Shown here: piece after piece, positions 51,401 to 63,640 of the stretch
Position numbering within the stretch: position 1 is the first letter of the stretch
Layout: the number at the start of each line of letters is the position of its first letter
Origin: Anastatus disparis
Lineage: Eukaryota > Arthropoda > Insecta > Hymenoptera > Eupelmidae
Assembly (NCBI GenBank): GCA_017163975.1
Contig: JAFFSR010000251.1
Coordinates: 5,022,001 to 5,086,000, forward strand
Length of the DNA stretch: 64,000 nt
Reading direction: 5' to 3'
Translations under genes and position numbers: made by a program
Notes under the pieces: model-generated
What the model saw: only the letters and a program-made list of their open reading frames with translations
What the model was told of the DNA's origin: nothing
Database searches by the model: none

Positions 51401-54400
51401 TCAATACTTATTTTAAATATATTTGTATTTATATATTTTAGGGTCATAATTTGAATACAAGAAGAAGTGATAGAACACCTTCACCATATGATTTAACAAC
51501 TTTACCCAATACTGCACAGCGAACAGATCGTATATCTCCATACAAACAAAGTGATGCAGAAAATGAAGAAGTTGAAGTGAGTAAATATATGATTTCTAAA
51601 TATCAAAATAAATAAAAATATAAAGAGTATTAATAAAGTACATGATTGTATATATTTTAGAACTTCTTTAACCCGATCAGTAGTCGAAATGGAGCCTCAA
51701 ATGGTGCATATACACCTATTGAACTTCAAGTTACAAATCTAGATCAAAATATTGAGCCAAACGATATGAAACGAATTCTTACTAGCGTATTCATGGAACA
51801 TACTATGGTGAGAATCATTCCTTAAACATACATGTATATTCATATATAAATATATACATTTATATTTAGCATATAAATAATAAAAATATTTAATTATTTT
51901 TAGGTACTACAAGTATCAATATTTGTTCAATCAGATGGAAATTTTGCGGCTACAGTAAAAGTGCCTTCATTACAAGAAGCACAATATGCAATATCCCAAC
52001 TGCATCGTCGTAAAGTTGGATACAAGCGTATATTAATATCGTATGCTCATACTGGTGGACCAAATCCACAGATAGTTCGATCACAGATTGTTATGTTACT
52101 TCAAGAAGTTCCAGGACACAAGTTACCACTTTTTAAATTTCGCGAAATGTATGAAAGTCGCTTTATGATATCTATAAGTATCTCAGAATTGTATAAAATG
52201 AAAGATGTTTGTATTATTACTGATGATCCTAGTGGAAGAATGGTATCTCTTAATCCAGATCATCGTAATACTCCCTCACCATCCTTAAATACTACTATGG
52301 TGAGTTACTGTAAATTAACTAATATTCATTGGAAGTTATTGAAAATTTTATTATTAAATTAAATTAATTTTTTTAAAAACAATTTTTGAATATATCATAG
52401 ATTGAATATATCATTGTGAAATATACAATATTTCAAAACTAAAATTTAATTATGATGAAAATAAGGCCGAGTTTGAGTCTTAATTCTAATAATAGGTTGA
52501 GCAACTTGTTCCCTATTTGTGAATAAACTATGATTTTATTCCTTAAAGCGATAAATAATACTGAATTACATTTCCTTGTTTTGAATAAATTAATTTCATA
52601 AATGTTAAAAAATACTAAAATAACACAATGTTTTAGGATGGTCAGTCATTAGAATTGCCCTACTGTACAATACATGCTCAAAAGCCATTGACTGACAAAG
52701 GATGGGCAGAACAAGAAATGGCTTCTTTGCCAGATATTAAAATTTCATTAAAAGTACTCTCTGAGAGAGTTCATAGACTTTTATCAACACATTCTGGTAG
52801 TTTACCTCTACCAAGGTAATTATTTTGGAAATTTATTTAATTTTCATATATTATTAAATATTAAATTATTTAATTATTTATTTTTTTAATATGATATCTT
52901 AATTTTTAGTTTTCCAAGTTGTTATGAGGCTGAGTTTAAAGAACAACTTCAGGTTGACGAAAATGGTGTACCACTTGAACATTTAGTATCTTGTTTACCA
53001 ACAATAGAATTAAAACAGGGTATTGGCAGTGTAAAACATATAATTTGGTCAAGCAATAAAAACCATGATGAAAGTCATGAAGGTACTTGTGTTGTATAAT
53101 ATAGACTTCCATATATGATTAAACATTTTAAGTACTTAATATAATATCTATTTTTATAATTTCAGAAAATAAATGTATTAGTCCACCATTGGCAAATCAA
53201 TTGGCTCTTTTTAGTCGTGAATTAGTTGATTTGCTAAAAACGGCTCCGCATTGTCAATTATCTTTTAATCGTTTTATTCCTGCTTATCATCATCATTTTG
53301 GAAGGCAATGTAGAGTTGCAGATTATGGCTTTACCAAACTTATAGATTTACTTGAGGCTTTGTCACACACTGTACAGGTAAATAAATATTTTAATTATTA
53401 CATTCTTCTCAAATAAAATATAATTATTATGGACTATATTTTATCAAATCAAACATATAGGTAATGGGTGAAGGTAATAAGCGTATGGTGACATTGTCAC
53501 ATCGTGCCCAAGTTCGACGCTTTACTTCTGATCTACTTCGTGTATTAAAAGCACAAGCTAGCAAGCAAGTAACTCTTTCAGAGTTTCCTGGTGTTTACGC
53601 TCGAGTTATCAGTAATTCTTATCAATATTTTATAAAAATATAATTAATATACATTTTTATTTTATTAACATGTGGCGAATTTTTAGGTAAACCATGGGAT
53701 GTTGCAGATTATGGTGTATGTGAAATTGATGATATTCTTGGTGAGGTATCTGAAAATACTGTAGTTGTAACTAGTTGCAATAATGGTAAAGATCGTTTGA
53801 TAGCTATTCCTAAAAGAGAACAAACAGCCGAAGAAATTGAAAGAACTAGACAATTTGCTACAGAGGTAATGAAAATGATTGTTTTATAATAAATATAATT
53901 TGATCGCAATTAATAATAAATTTATATAGGTTATTGAATTACTGAAACATGCTCCTCAACAAAGAATGCTATTCAACAAATTTGTGCCCTCCTATCATCA
54001 CCATTTTGGTCATCAATGCCGTGTATCAGATTATGGCTTTACAAAACTTATTGAACTATTTGAAGCTATACCTGATATAGTGAAAATAGAGGAAGTAAAT
54101 GGAGGAGAGAGAAGAATTTCTTTGACTGAAAAAGAAGGACTACGTGTTTTAGGCGAACAAATCACCAAGCTGATATCACATTTTGGAAACCCAAGTAATG
54201 GTCAACTTAATGTTTCAAACGTAGCTCAGTCATTTTTGCAAGAATTTGGATATGCATTGCGCCCAGAATTATTCAATTGTAATTCTGTGCTGCAGCTTAT
54301 GGAAAGGCTAGAAGGCACAATCAAAGTAATAAATGAAATTCATATTAATAATTCTAATTTTAAAAAAATTAAATATTTAAAAAAATTTTTGTTTTCTACA

Positions 54401-56164
54401 GATTGTAAATACAAGAAATGGTGTTGCTGTTGTATCAATAGATAAAAAACATATGAAGCATTTAGGTCTTCAATGTCGTAGAGTATTAATGGATGCGCCT
54501 AATCACTGTTTGTCTGTAAATAAATTTGATGAAATGTATGAACAATTTTATCACAAGAAGGGTTCAATTCAAAAATATTCACAAAGTCTTGAGTCTTATG
54601 TTCGAGTAAGTTTCATTAACATATCTCTTATTCATTAATATATTTATTTTTTTTTAATAATTATTTTTTTTTTAAGATTTTCACTGCAAGCAATGAGACT
54701 TTCATAGAATTAACTCCATTACAAAAATTTGCTTGTAATGTACAACGTGTACTTATGCATCATAATGGAAAATTGAATTTGTCACAATTTGAAGGAGCAT
54801 ATTTGCAAATTATTGGCTCTGCTTGTAGAGCTGCTCAATATGGATATTCAACACTTTATGCTCTGCTTCGAGATATTTCATGTACAGTTATTATCAAAGA
54901 TGTACGTCATAGAAGAAAAGTTATTCAACTTAATAAAAAGCTTACAGGTAAATATTTGTGGATTCATACTTTCTTATAAAATTAATAATTTTAATTTTAA
55001 AAATTCAATCTTTATCTTTTTTTTCAGTTGTTGGATTGCTACCAGCCACGTATGCATCATCAGCCTCACCTCAACAAGATACTGATTCTAGTAATGATTC
55101 TATAGAAAGTGATTTCTTTTCTTCAAATAACCAAAATTTATCAAACAAACAAACTATGGATGATCAAACCAAGTGGGAAAACAGCTCTGGTCAATTTTGT
55201 TGGAATGAAGATTCAAGTAGATGGGAGAAAAAGCCAAATCACTGGGCACTTTCTACTACAGATGATACACAAAAGTGGTTACCTTTGGACAACAAAAGTA
55301 ATAATCTTTTTGAAAATCTTGAGGAAGTAACAAAAGTTTTTCCTCCTCCTCCTCCAAAGCCAGATTCACCAGAGGTGATTAAATTTAGAAATAAGATAAT
55401 TATTTTTTTTAAATGGTACGTTTATAAGTTTAAAAATTTTAGGAATATCATGAAGAAAATAATCATTGGATGTCATCTGTTTGGTCTTCTCCTTTGAAAT
55501 TTAATTTTTCTCAAGACATAAATTCCACAAAAGTTGAGGTAAGAAATAAAATTTATATGGATAATAATAAATATATATTTTACTGAATATGTAATATAAT
55601 CATATGTAACTTACTATAATTAATTAAAAAACTATAAATAAATTATCATAAATAATTTGTAAATTTTTTAGGTGCCTACTTTGACTTTATCACCATTAAA
55701 GCAAATTTGCTGTAGTGAAGCTTCAAATTTAATGTCACCTACCAAAAATCTATTGCCAGCAGTCGCAAATCCTCTGGATCCTCGAGTGTCTCCATACTTT
55801 ACTAATAAACGTAATGCTGTGGTTGCTCCACACCCTTCAGAATTACCGCTGCCATCCTTGTCATTTACACCTAATAAAAATACTTTACAAGAAGAAGTGC
55901 AACAAAATTCTTCAATAAATAATACGGATTTTTCATCCTCGCCCGTTTCATCGCATAAAAACGACGTAAATACAGATAATAATAGTATTGATAGAATCAA
56001 TGATACTACTCCCAGCAAGCGTTGTTAGTATGATTTAATATTAAAAAAAAAAAATTTATTGATATAATTGAAAGTTTTTTAATACATAAATAATTTTGTT
56101 TACAGCATTTTTCGGAAAGTGTCGTTTGGCTGCCCAATTTAATCAACCACCTTTTGATTCATGA
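48447..56164 (+). CDS. MARF1: meiosis regulator and mRNA stability factor 1 (MARF1/limkain-b1)
   Basis: Twenty-three exons: 48447-48788, 48866-49294, 49363-49529, 50017-50114, 50376-50571, 50811-50961, 51050-51200, 51283-51365, 51442-51576, 51661-51807, 51904-52299, 52637-52815, 52910-53082, 53166-53377, 53461-53611, 53687-53865, 53930-54325, 54402-54605, 54677-54947, 55028-55374, 55443-55538, 55672-56023 and 56106-56164, giving 1,637 residues in frame. A NYN ribonuclease domain (about 104-250) starts GVFWDIEN, with a likely catalytic Asp109, VVCDVQ and [12 protein letters not shown]-like domains follow at about 260-345 and 606-690. Then come eight LOTUS/OST-HTH domains (about 700-1355), for example [20 protein letters not shown]. 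The tail is low in complexity. Known role of the family: RNA decay and control of germline transcripts in oocytes. In-frame stop at 48429 supports the start. The last junction is alternative: reading through stops at 56026, while splicing adds [13 protein letters not shown]. Confidence 0.95.
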
Positions 56165-58409
56165 AAAATTTTTTAAAATGTGCAAACAATATTATTTTTT
56201 TCATAATTACCGATAATTATAGAAAAATGAGTTGATGAATTTTTGTACTATTGCGCATGTCTACTTCACGAGTAAGTTACCTTTTTATTTATCAAAGTAT
56301 CTACAAGTTAAATAAATATTATCATCCGGGTAGGTACTTATAGAAAAATTTTTTCAATGATTTTTGCCAACAAAATGTCGTATTACATATTTAATTAAGA
56401 GCCATTGCAATCATTGTGTATATTATAAAAAGATCCTTGAAAACTCGTTTGAAAGGACTTTATTAAGTCTTATTTATTAAAGATCCTTTATATGGATCGT
56501 GCAGCATTTCCTCGTCTGTGATAAATATTTTGTACAAAATGATTCATATGAATTTAAATAAGCTGTTCTAATCGAGCACATCTTTTTTGAATCAATTTTA
56601 GTTGCTGGTTGATTTTTCTAATAATTTTTTTATTATTCGAATACGAGAAAATGCAATTTTTACGCGATTGTATTATCATTATTTTTAAATGTATTTTTAC
56701 ACTGATTTAGAGTAATATTAATCGAAAAAAATTGTGCTATGATTGTCAGATGTTTTAGTATGTCAAAGATGATTGGAAATTGATATGTAGATACAATACA
56801 TTCTACTATATCTTACAAAAGAATTGTTGTAAAATAACTGCAAAGTGAATAATTATTTAATTGTTATGTAAAAATGATTCCGATTTTCTCGAGAATGAAG
56901 ATCTTTCTTTCTCGAATATATTAATGAAAAGATAAAGTAATAAAGCAAAATAGTAAGGGTTTTTAAAATTGCGTAATCGTCTAGCGAAAATAATTGATAG
57001 TTGGCATTTTATTTAAAAAGCAAGGATATACTAGTAAAGACTTTTGACATAAAAAAAAAAGTAAATTGTTCGATGTGATGTATATTTGTGTATGTACGTT
57101 AGACCAGTAGAGTCCTTGTAGTCGTCCACTATATTTTAAGTTGAAAACGTATTACTCCTGTATAATTTAAACAGATTGATGCAACGCCTTTCCATAATTT
57201 CAATATTTTTTAATATATTAGTGCTTTGATAATATATTCAATTTTTTATAAACTAAGCTTTATTTAATTTTGTAATTAAAAGTTCTGACTCCCATGATAT
57301 TTATAAATGTCCAAGTACTCTTTTAAAAATATTCAAATTAATGAAGCAAAGTACTTGTATTGAAAAATACTACTTTTGAAAAATGAGAAAGAATAGAAAG
57401 TATACAATACGTTTATCTGTAGTAAATGGAAAAATTTGCATGCTTTATATTGTTAAATAAAGACTTTGTTTCAAAATCTTATTAAATTAAATTATTATCA
57501 AGAAAAGCGCATATTATTTTTGTTGATTCAACAAATGATGAATGTTCTATAAGTTAGAATTAAAAATTTTATTAATTGATTTGTAAATTTTTATAACTAT
57601 TTAATAAATATTCTATTTAAATCTATTTAAAGACTTTATAAAGCAATAAAACATGTAAAATTTTAACCATAATTTTCTCATTTACAAATTTAACTTTTGA
57701 ATCCGTAAATCTTTAGAAAATCAAAGCACATTCTCAATTCACATGTGACTATTAAGCATATATATATTAAATTCGTAATACCATGTAAGAGCAGGAAAAT
57801 TCTTATTTATGATTTTGTTTAAATATTTTTTTATTACCATAATGATAATTTGTTGAACGTTTTGTATATGTTAGGCGCTATTTTAAATCTGATAAATTTA
57901 CGAATCATTTAACTAGTTTATAAGTTGCGATCTCACGGAGTCTTGTATAAAACTCGTAATTATTTTGCCGCTAGCAAGTCTCCGATTTTATTAATAATAA
58001 TTAATTCAATTTAAGACTAAAAATTGTAAAATAGCGGCGACAACTGATGCGCGAGTTTAGTTGAAATACGTTTTATTTTTAGATAATCGTAGCAATAAAT
58101 ATATTGTGAAATAAATTTAATTGAAGTCAGAATAAAAAAAAAACTGCAAATCAATAGTAGTCCAAGCTGGACACTATAGCTTAGATATTTTTATATTTAT
58201 ACATTGTATCTTACGATAGAGAAAATAAAATAATGAATTATTTGTTCAAAAAAGTGTTTATCTTTCTAAGTAAGTTTACTTACTTTATAACAATATCACC
58301 TTACTTATTTTATTAACGATAATTTATTTAATGGGAAACTGTACATTATTTTGCTGTCAATAAGCAAAATCTCTACACGATCATTTTATTAATGAATTTA
58401 AGTTTTCAA
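56165..58409. other. MARF1 3' UTR and region up to the NDUFB10 3' end
   Basis: AT-rich, no coding exon. Several polyadenylation-type hexamers occur (for instance near 57458). MARF1 (+) and NDUFB10 (-) converge here, so both 3' UTRs lie in this stretch; their limits cannot be fixed. Confidence 0.6.
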
Positions 58410-59209
58410 TTAATGATCTTCTTCATCAACTTTGAATTCCTCTGTTTTCATTCCGGAACCAACTGGTCCATGCCTACGTTCCCAAATCATACGATGTTTT
58501 TGTTTCATAAAGGCAAGTGCTACATCTGGGTGAGGACCAAGATCACCATCTAAAACATACAGAAATATATGAATATAATAAATTTCAATTATATGTTCTA
58601 TAATATAAAAGACAAAAATATTTAACTTACATTTTGCAAACCAGGCACCAGCAGCATCTTTGTAATATTCATAAATAGATTCACATTTTTCTTCATCTCT
58701 TTGATTGTAATCTTCATGGTTACACATTTCATAACGTTGTCTCAAGATACTGAGTATTTCGCTATCAACATGTCTGAAAGAAAGATAAAAATTAAAAATT
58801 TTCATAAAAGTAAATTGGAATATTATTGTAATATGTCATTATTGTATCTTGACTTACTTATCACGAAGGAATTGTAAATTTGCTTCATATTTACAAACAT
58901 GATCATCAGTGTAACATTCATCAATAGTTGGTACACGTTGAAATTTTTGATGATAATATGGATAATGCTTTTGATTAGGTTCAACAATTTTTTCTAAAAA
59001 TAAAAAAAATTTTTATTATTCATTCATGTTTTTACGAACACATACACACACATTAGCAACCTAACCTAACTTTACAAAGAAAACTAAGGAAAACGATTAG
59101 GTAATACATTGTAAAAGATGATATTACCTCGGAAAAAAGTTACTGGTGCATCTAGTACATTATATAAACTATTTGCAAAACGCAACAAAGGATTGCGTCC
59201 TTCTCCCAT
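58410..59209 (-). CDS. NDUFB10: NADH dehydrogenase [ubiquinone] 1 beta subcomplex subunit 10 (PDSW)
   Basis: Four minus-strand exons, 59128-59209, 58858-58993, 58631-58773 and 58410-58549, join in frame to 166 residues, close to the usual 170 or so. It begins MGEGRNPLLRFANSLYNVLD, continues with FREKIVEPNQKHYPYYHQKF, and has the paired cysteines CYTDDHVC and CNHEDYNQRDEEKC, then GDLGPHPDVALAFMKQKHR. This matches the PDSW/NDUFB10 family, an accessory subunit on the intermembrane-space side of the complex I membrane arm. Its cysteine pairs are oxidised during import. A short (CCTAA)2 run lies in the first intron and has no obvious meaning. Confidence 0.96.
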
Positions 59210-62200
59210 GACTGTCACGTATAAAAACTTTTTTAACTGTTAAAAAAATCTTCTTAAAGATAAATTCTTGGTTGCAACATGCAGTAGTTTTCGTAGTATG
59301 CGGCTAAAGTATTATAGCGGCTAATCTTGATTTTTTTCACACAAATTAACTTTATCCAGGCGTTTCTGTTTTGCACGCCCGCAACGCGGAGCAGACGTAT
59401 TTTGCTCCTTTTCCTCTGGATTTTTTTATTCTTTACACATGCAGCAGTATTATTTTATTCCAACCTTACGAATTCCAGACTAATTCGAACGTTGTCTTCT
59501 ATCTATACTCTATACATTTATAACCTTAATATTATATCCAGTTTCATGTTTGCGTAACAGTCGGGGTAGTAGAGTTTCAAGTTATCGATATCAGGTCTGT
59601 AGTATTTCGTATCTTACTGTAATATTAACTGCATTTTAATATTACTAGAATATTTTATAATTAATTAAATTATTTGAATTAATTATAACTTAACACAAAA
59701 ATAATCCAACATAACCTATTCATTGCAAATGCATTCATTTAATTTTTAAGATTTAAAAGTTCTTTTACTAGTAAGGTAAATTTTAAAAATTCTTTGAAAC
59801 GCTTTAAAAGAAGTTTTTTTCTAATAAGTTAATAATAATAACTATGTTTTTATAAATATATAAACTTTAACAATTATTATTTTAGTTTAATAATTTTCAC
59901 AAAAAAATATTGGTTATACTAATTTTGTTTATTTGTTATAAAGTAGTAATAGACGAAACAATGCAGACAAACAATTCACAATCATAATCATACATTTTAT
60001 TGTTATAATTATAAAAATTTTATAGTTATAATCACAAATTTCATAGTTACAAGCATAAATTTTAATTCATAAATTCATCAAAATTTTTTGATTCATAGGT
60101 AAGTATAGGTATTAAATAAATAAAAACTGCATATATACGGCAAATTTTGCACAATTAATGGAAATTGTACGTTTTTCTTTATTTTTTTTTGGGCCAATCA
60201 CGAAAGGTGTACATCGTACATGACAAGAAAAATATTTAATGCACACCACATTACATGTAAATTCACACTAGTGTACATTTTTTGTCTTATATTTTTTTCC
60301 ATTAAATCCATTCAACGCCAATCAATATTATTTTTAAGAATATGTTTTTATAAGAACATTTTTCCTGAAACATCTACCACGTACATTTCAGATTTTTTTT
60401 ATTGTTATTTATTCAAACACTCGATCTCTTTCACTATAATTATAATATATTTCTTTTTAAATATATATTTTTTTGAATTTTTCTTTTTTTTTCCAATATT
60501 GATCCTTTATTTTTTTGTTAAATCTTTTATTTTTTAATCTTTTGCTCTCGAGAAAAAATGTTATTCTTTTTATTATTTTTTGTAAAGCAAGGCAAAAATC
60601 GTCTTGCAAAATTGATATTTGCAAGCGAGATCTCGATTGTTTTGTACGACAATGAAAGTATACACACGACATTAGGCGGATTAACGTGTATATATAATAT
60701 TATTATTTAATATTAAGTAACGGGACTCTTGAGAGGCATTTTCAAAGCAATTAAAAGCGCTGGCCCGCAGTGCATTTTTATTTGACCTTTGTAATTAAAA
60801 TTAAATTTATGTTTCTTTCAAGGCTTACATCAATTTTAGATTTACTCGATCTGCAATCATAATACTGTTTGAGTTTCAACGAAGGAAAAATATTTAAAAA
60901 GTCAGTAGTATAGAAATATTTTTTCAATTAAATATTTTTCATCAAACATATAATTAAATGTTTACATTGATAAATAAATACATATTTTAACATATTGAAA
61001 CAAGACCTACATTCACAAATTTAATTACTAAATGCCTCTCGCTTAATGTTGCGCTTTCACTTCCTCCATTATTATTGTATAGTATATTATTTTTTTATTA
61101 ACTTTTATTATTTTTGCGCGCGTTCAATATGTTTTTTTATATATCTCTTTGACAAAAGTATATGTACATATATATTCTTTTTTTTATATTTTAAATATAG
61201 AGAAATACCTTTGTTTATTTATCTTTTTTTTATTAATTCATATATTAATATATAATCGTTTACGAATAAATATATTTTTTTCGTTTAAAATAGAGAACAA
61301 TATAGAAATACTGTGAGTTTTTTTAAAGTTTTTTTTATATATATAATATATATATAATATATATATATATTTAAGCGTACATTTTTTGGACGACGTTCAC
61401 GCGCCCACGATTTAACGCGGAACTTTTTTATTTTTTTTTTTTATTTCAATCAATTAAATCTATAGTGCCTTTCATTTTTTTTCTTCATTTCCTTTTTTTT
61501 CATGATTATTACAATTTTTTTATTGTTGGTATCATTATTACTATTTACTCATTCATTAATTTTTATTTATTATGGAAAAATGTGTGGTTATATAATATAT
61601 CTTTATTTAACGTATGTTAAAATATGAACTTTTTTTGTGTGTGCATATTTTTTCATTTTGTGAGCGTGCAAATTCTTCCATAATACAAAAAATTTCGACA
61701 TAATGTTTGTCTTTGTTATTGTTATCGTTTAATAAAATTGAAAAATTCAATTTTAACATTGATATATGAATAAATGAGAAAATTAATGTACAGCAAAGGG
61801 AGATTATTTTCTTTGTTTAAGAAAGAAAAAAGTCAGGCAAAATACTTTTGTTTTTTACACACATATTATGTGTATAGGCCGCAAGTTAAAACTTGCCTTT
61901 TGGGAACTACAGAATATATTGGACGAGCCTATAATAGACGACGATCAGTCAGCTCGTATTTTGATAAAATTTTTTTTTTTTATTTTTTTTTTAATTTTCG
62001 TTTCTCGTCTAACGAGAATGAAAACGTGCGTGCATTGATTTTATGTGGACGAAAGTGTTTATTTTCGGATTTTTTAAAAAGTCTTGCAAGTTTTCTTATG
62101 ATCTATGAAAAAGAAAAAAATTTTACAATGATTCAATTAAAGTATTTTTTTAAAGAAAATTTTTTTAGGAATGGTAGGGCACAATTTGTCAGACTGTTAT

Positions 62201-62351
62201 ATTTTTTTTTATTAATGGACACTTTGAAAATGCACTTTTAAAAATGCATTGATAAAATTGAGAAATATTGATAAAAGAGAAAAATAAGTGATAGATTGAG
62301 ATGAAAATTGATTTGGTAAAAAATCTTTTACATTGATAAAAGTCAATAAAT
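59210..62351. other. non-coding DNA upstream of NDUFB10
   Basis: The NDUFB10 promoter should lie just above 59209, where the DNA is slightly GC-richer (59330-59410). Beyond that the sequence is very AT-rich with long T runs and a TA repeat (61335-61372). The longest open frame (61774-62241) is Phe/Lys-rich, has no recognisable domain and no splice support, and is not called. Confidence 0.6.
61335..61372. repeat. TA microsatellite
   Basis: Runs of TATATA interrupted by single bases, within a T-rich tract. Confidence 0.9.
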
Positions 62352-62521
62352 GAGGTCTAAAGTGACTCAGTCGATAGAGCGATGAATTCATAATCTTGAG
62401 GACTCGAGTTCGGATCTCGCTCTCGGCCGATTTATACAAGCACCACTGAATGTCACATGTGCTTCGTTCACAAACACACTGAAACGACCTTTGTCGCTAA
62501 TTAGTGAATGCAGCGACATTG
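62352..62521 (+). mobile_element. tRNA-derived SINE, copy G (diverged)
   Basis: GAGGTCTAAAGTGACTCAGT head, GAGTTCGGATCTCGC box B, CAAGCACCACTGAATGTCAC body. A deletion removes part of the GCATCGTAATGATAG stretch. It ends CAGCGACATTGAAT. Confidence 0.88.
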
Positions 62522-62530
62522 AATAAAATA

Positions 62531-62587
62531 AAAAATAATGTTCGTATCTAAAAGTTGTAAATACTTTTAGGTACGAACATTATTTTT
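62531..62587. repeat. hairpin directly after SINE copy G
   Basis: A 25-bp inverted repeat (arms 62531-62555 and 62563-62587, one mismatch) with a 7-nt loop. The arm starts AAAAATAATGTTCGTA. It begins ten bases after the SINE end. Confidence 0.85.
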
Positions 62588-62850
62588 TATGACTTAACGC
62601 AATTTTATTTTTATTTTATGCAAACGATAGAGAAAATGAAACGGTTTATTTTGATTAATGCTAAAATTCAAACGAACTCATAATAATCTATCATTTTACA
62701 AAGTTTAACAAACATCAATTCAATAATAGATTATTATGCATACGAAAATAGTTCACACTTTTAAGGAGGTTTGATATTAAGCGCGGAGGAACAAATTTGT
62801 CTTTGTTAAAGAAATGTTATGCATAGAAAAAATGAAACCTATTTCCTTAA

Positions 62851-63364
62851 GGTGGCTCCAGCGATTTTTGATAAAAAAATAGGATGTTTGGTAAAAAAAT
62901 ACTATGAAAAGTAGAAGTCATTACAATTTCAAAGCAATTTTGAAAATATAAGGTCAACACCCAAATTTGAGAGAAAAAAATTATTAAAATTTAGAAATTT
63001 AACACGTGCTCTTACGGCAAAAATAGCATTTATGCTTATAACTCATTAATAAAATCATATTTTTTTATGAACCAAACATGAAATTGTAGATTTTTTTATT
63101 ACAAATTTAATTAAATTAAGAATACGTCATGTCATCAGTGAAATAAAAAAGATATTTTAAAAATTGATGAAAATTGATATGATTACAACGCTGTGGGGCG
63201 TGAATTGCCAATATTTGTTGTCAACTAATAAAATTTAATACAAATTATAAATATAGGAATTGATTGAAAAAATTTTTTTTTAAATTCAACTAAAAGAAAA
63301 AAAATTTATTTTGTCCTTTTTGTCGGGGCCCCAGTTTGATACGGCACCAAACGCTGGAGCCACC
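62851..63364. mobile_element. inner piggyBac-like MITE (GGTGGCTCCAGCG termini, TTAA duplication)
   Basis: TTAA-GGTGGCTCCAGCG at the left and CGCTGGAGCCACC-TTAA at the right; 514 bp between the TTAA copies. The related locus at 45785-45800 appears to show the unoccupied site with a single TTAA. No coding capacity. Confidence 0.85.
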
Positions 63365-63372
63365 TTAAATTT

Positions 63373-63640
63373 AAAAGTAACGTAGCACTTTTCACTTTGC
63401 CAAAATGTAAACAAGTGCTTCCATTTTCAAATTTTTATTTTTTTTTATTTTTTGTTAACGTTGCTGAAATTATGCTATCATTGCGATGCTAATTAGCGAC
63501 GGAGATTGTCAGTGTGTTTGTGAACAAAGCACATGTAACATACAGTGGTGCTTGTATCAATCGGCCGAAAGCGGGATTCGAACTCGGGACCCCGAGATTA
63601 CGAATCTATCGCTCTACTGACTGTGCCACTGAAGACCTCA
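63373..63640 (-). mobile_element. tRNA-derived SINE, copy H, with the same 3' extension as copy F
   Basis: Reading the minus strand from 63640: GAGGTCTTCAGTGGCACAGT head, GAGTTCGAATCCCGC box B, CAAGCACCACTGTATGTTAC body, GCATCGCAATGATAGCATAA, GTTAAC end (63455), A-rich linker, then the extension at 63373-63422. A short frame reading through it on the plus strand is spurious. Confidence 0.9.

Noticed and set aside
59061..59078. CCTAACCTAAC in an NDUFB10 intron as an interstitial telomere (insect TTAGG) array
   Set aside because: Only about two units, too short to distinguish from chance.
61774..62241. 155-residue frame upstream of NDUFB10
   Set aside because: Composition is Phe/Lys-dominated, driven by T and A runs; no domain, no homologue recognised and no supporting signals.
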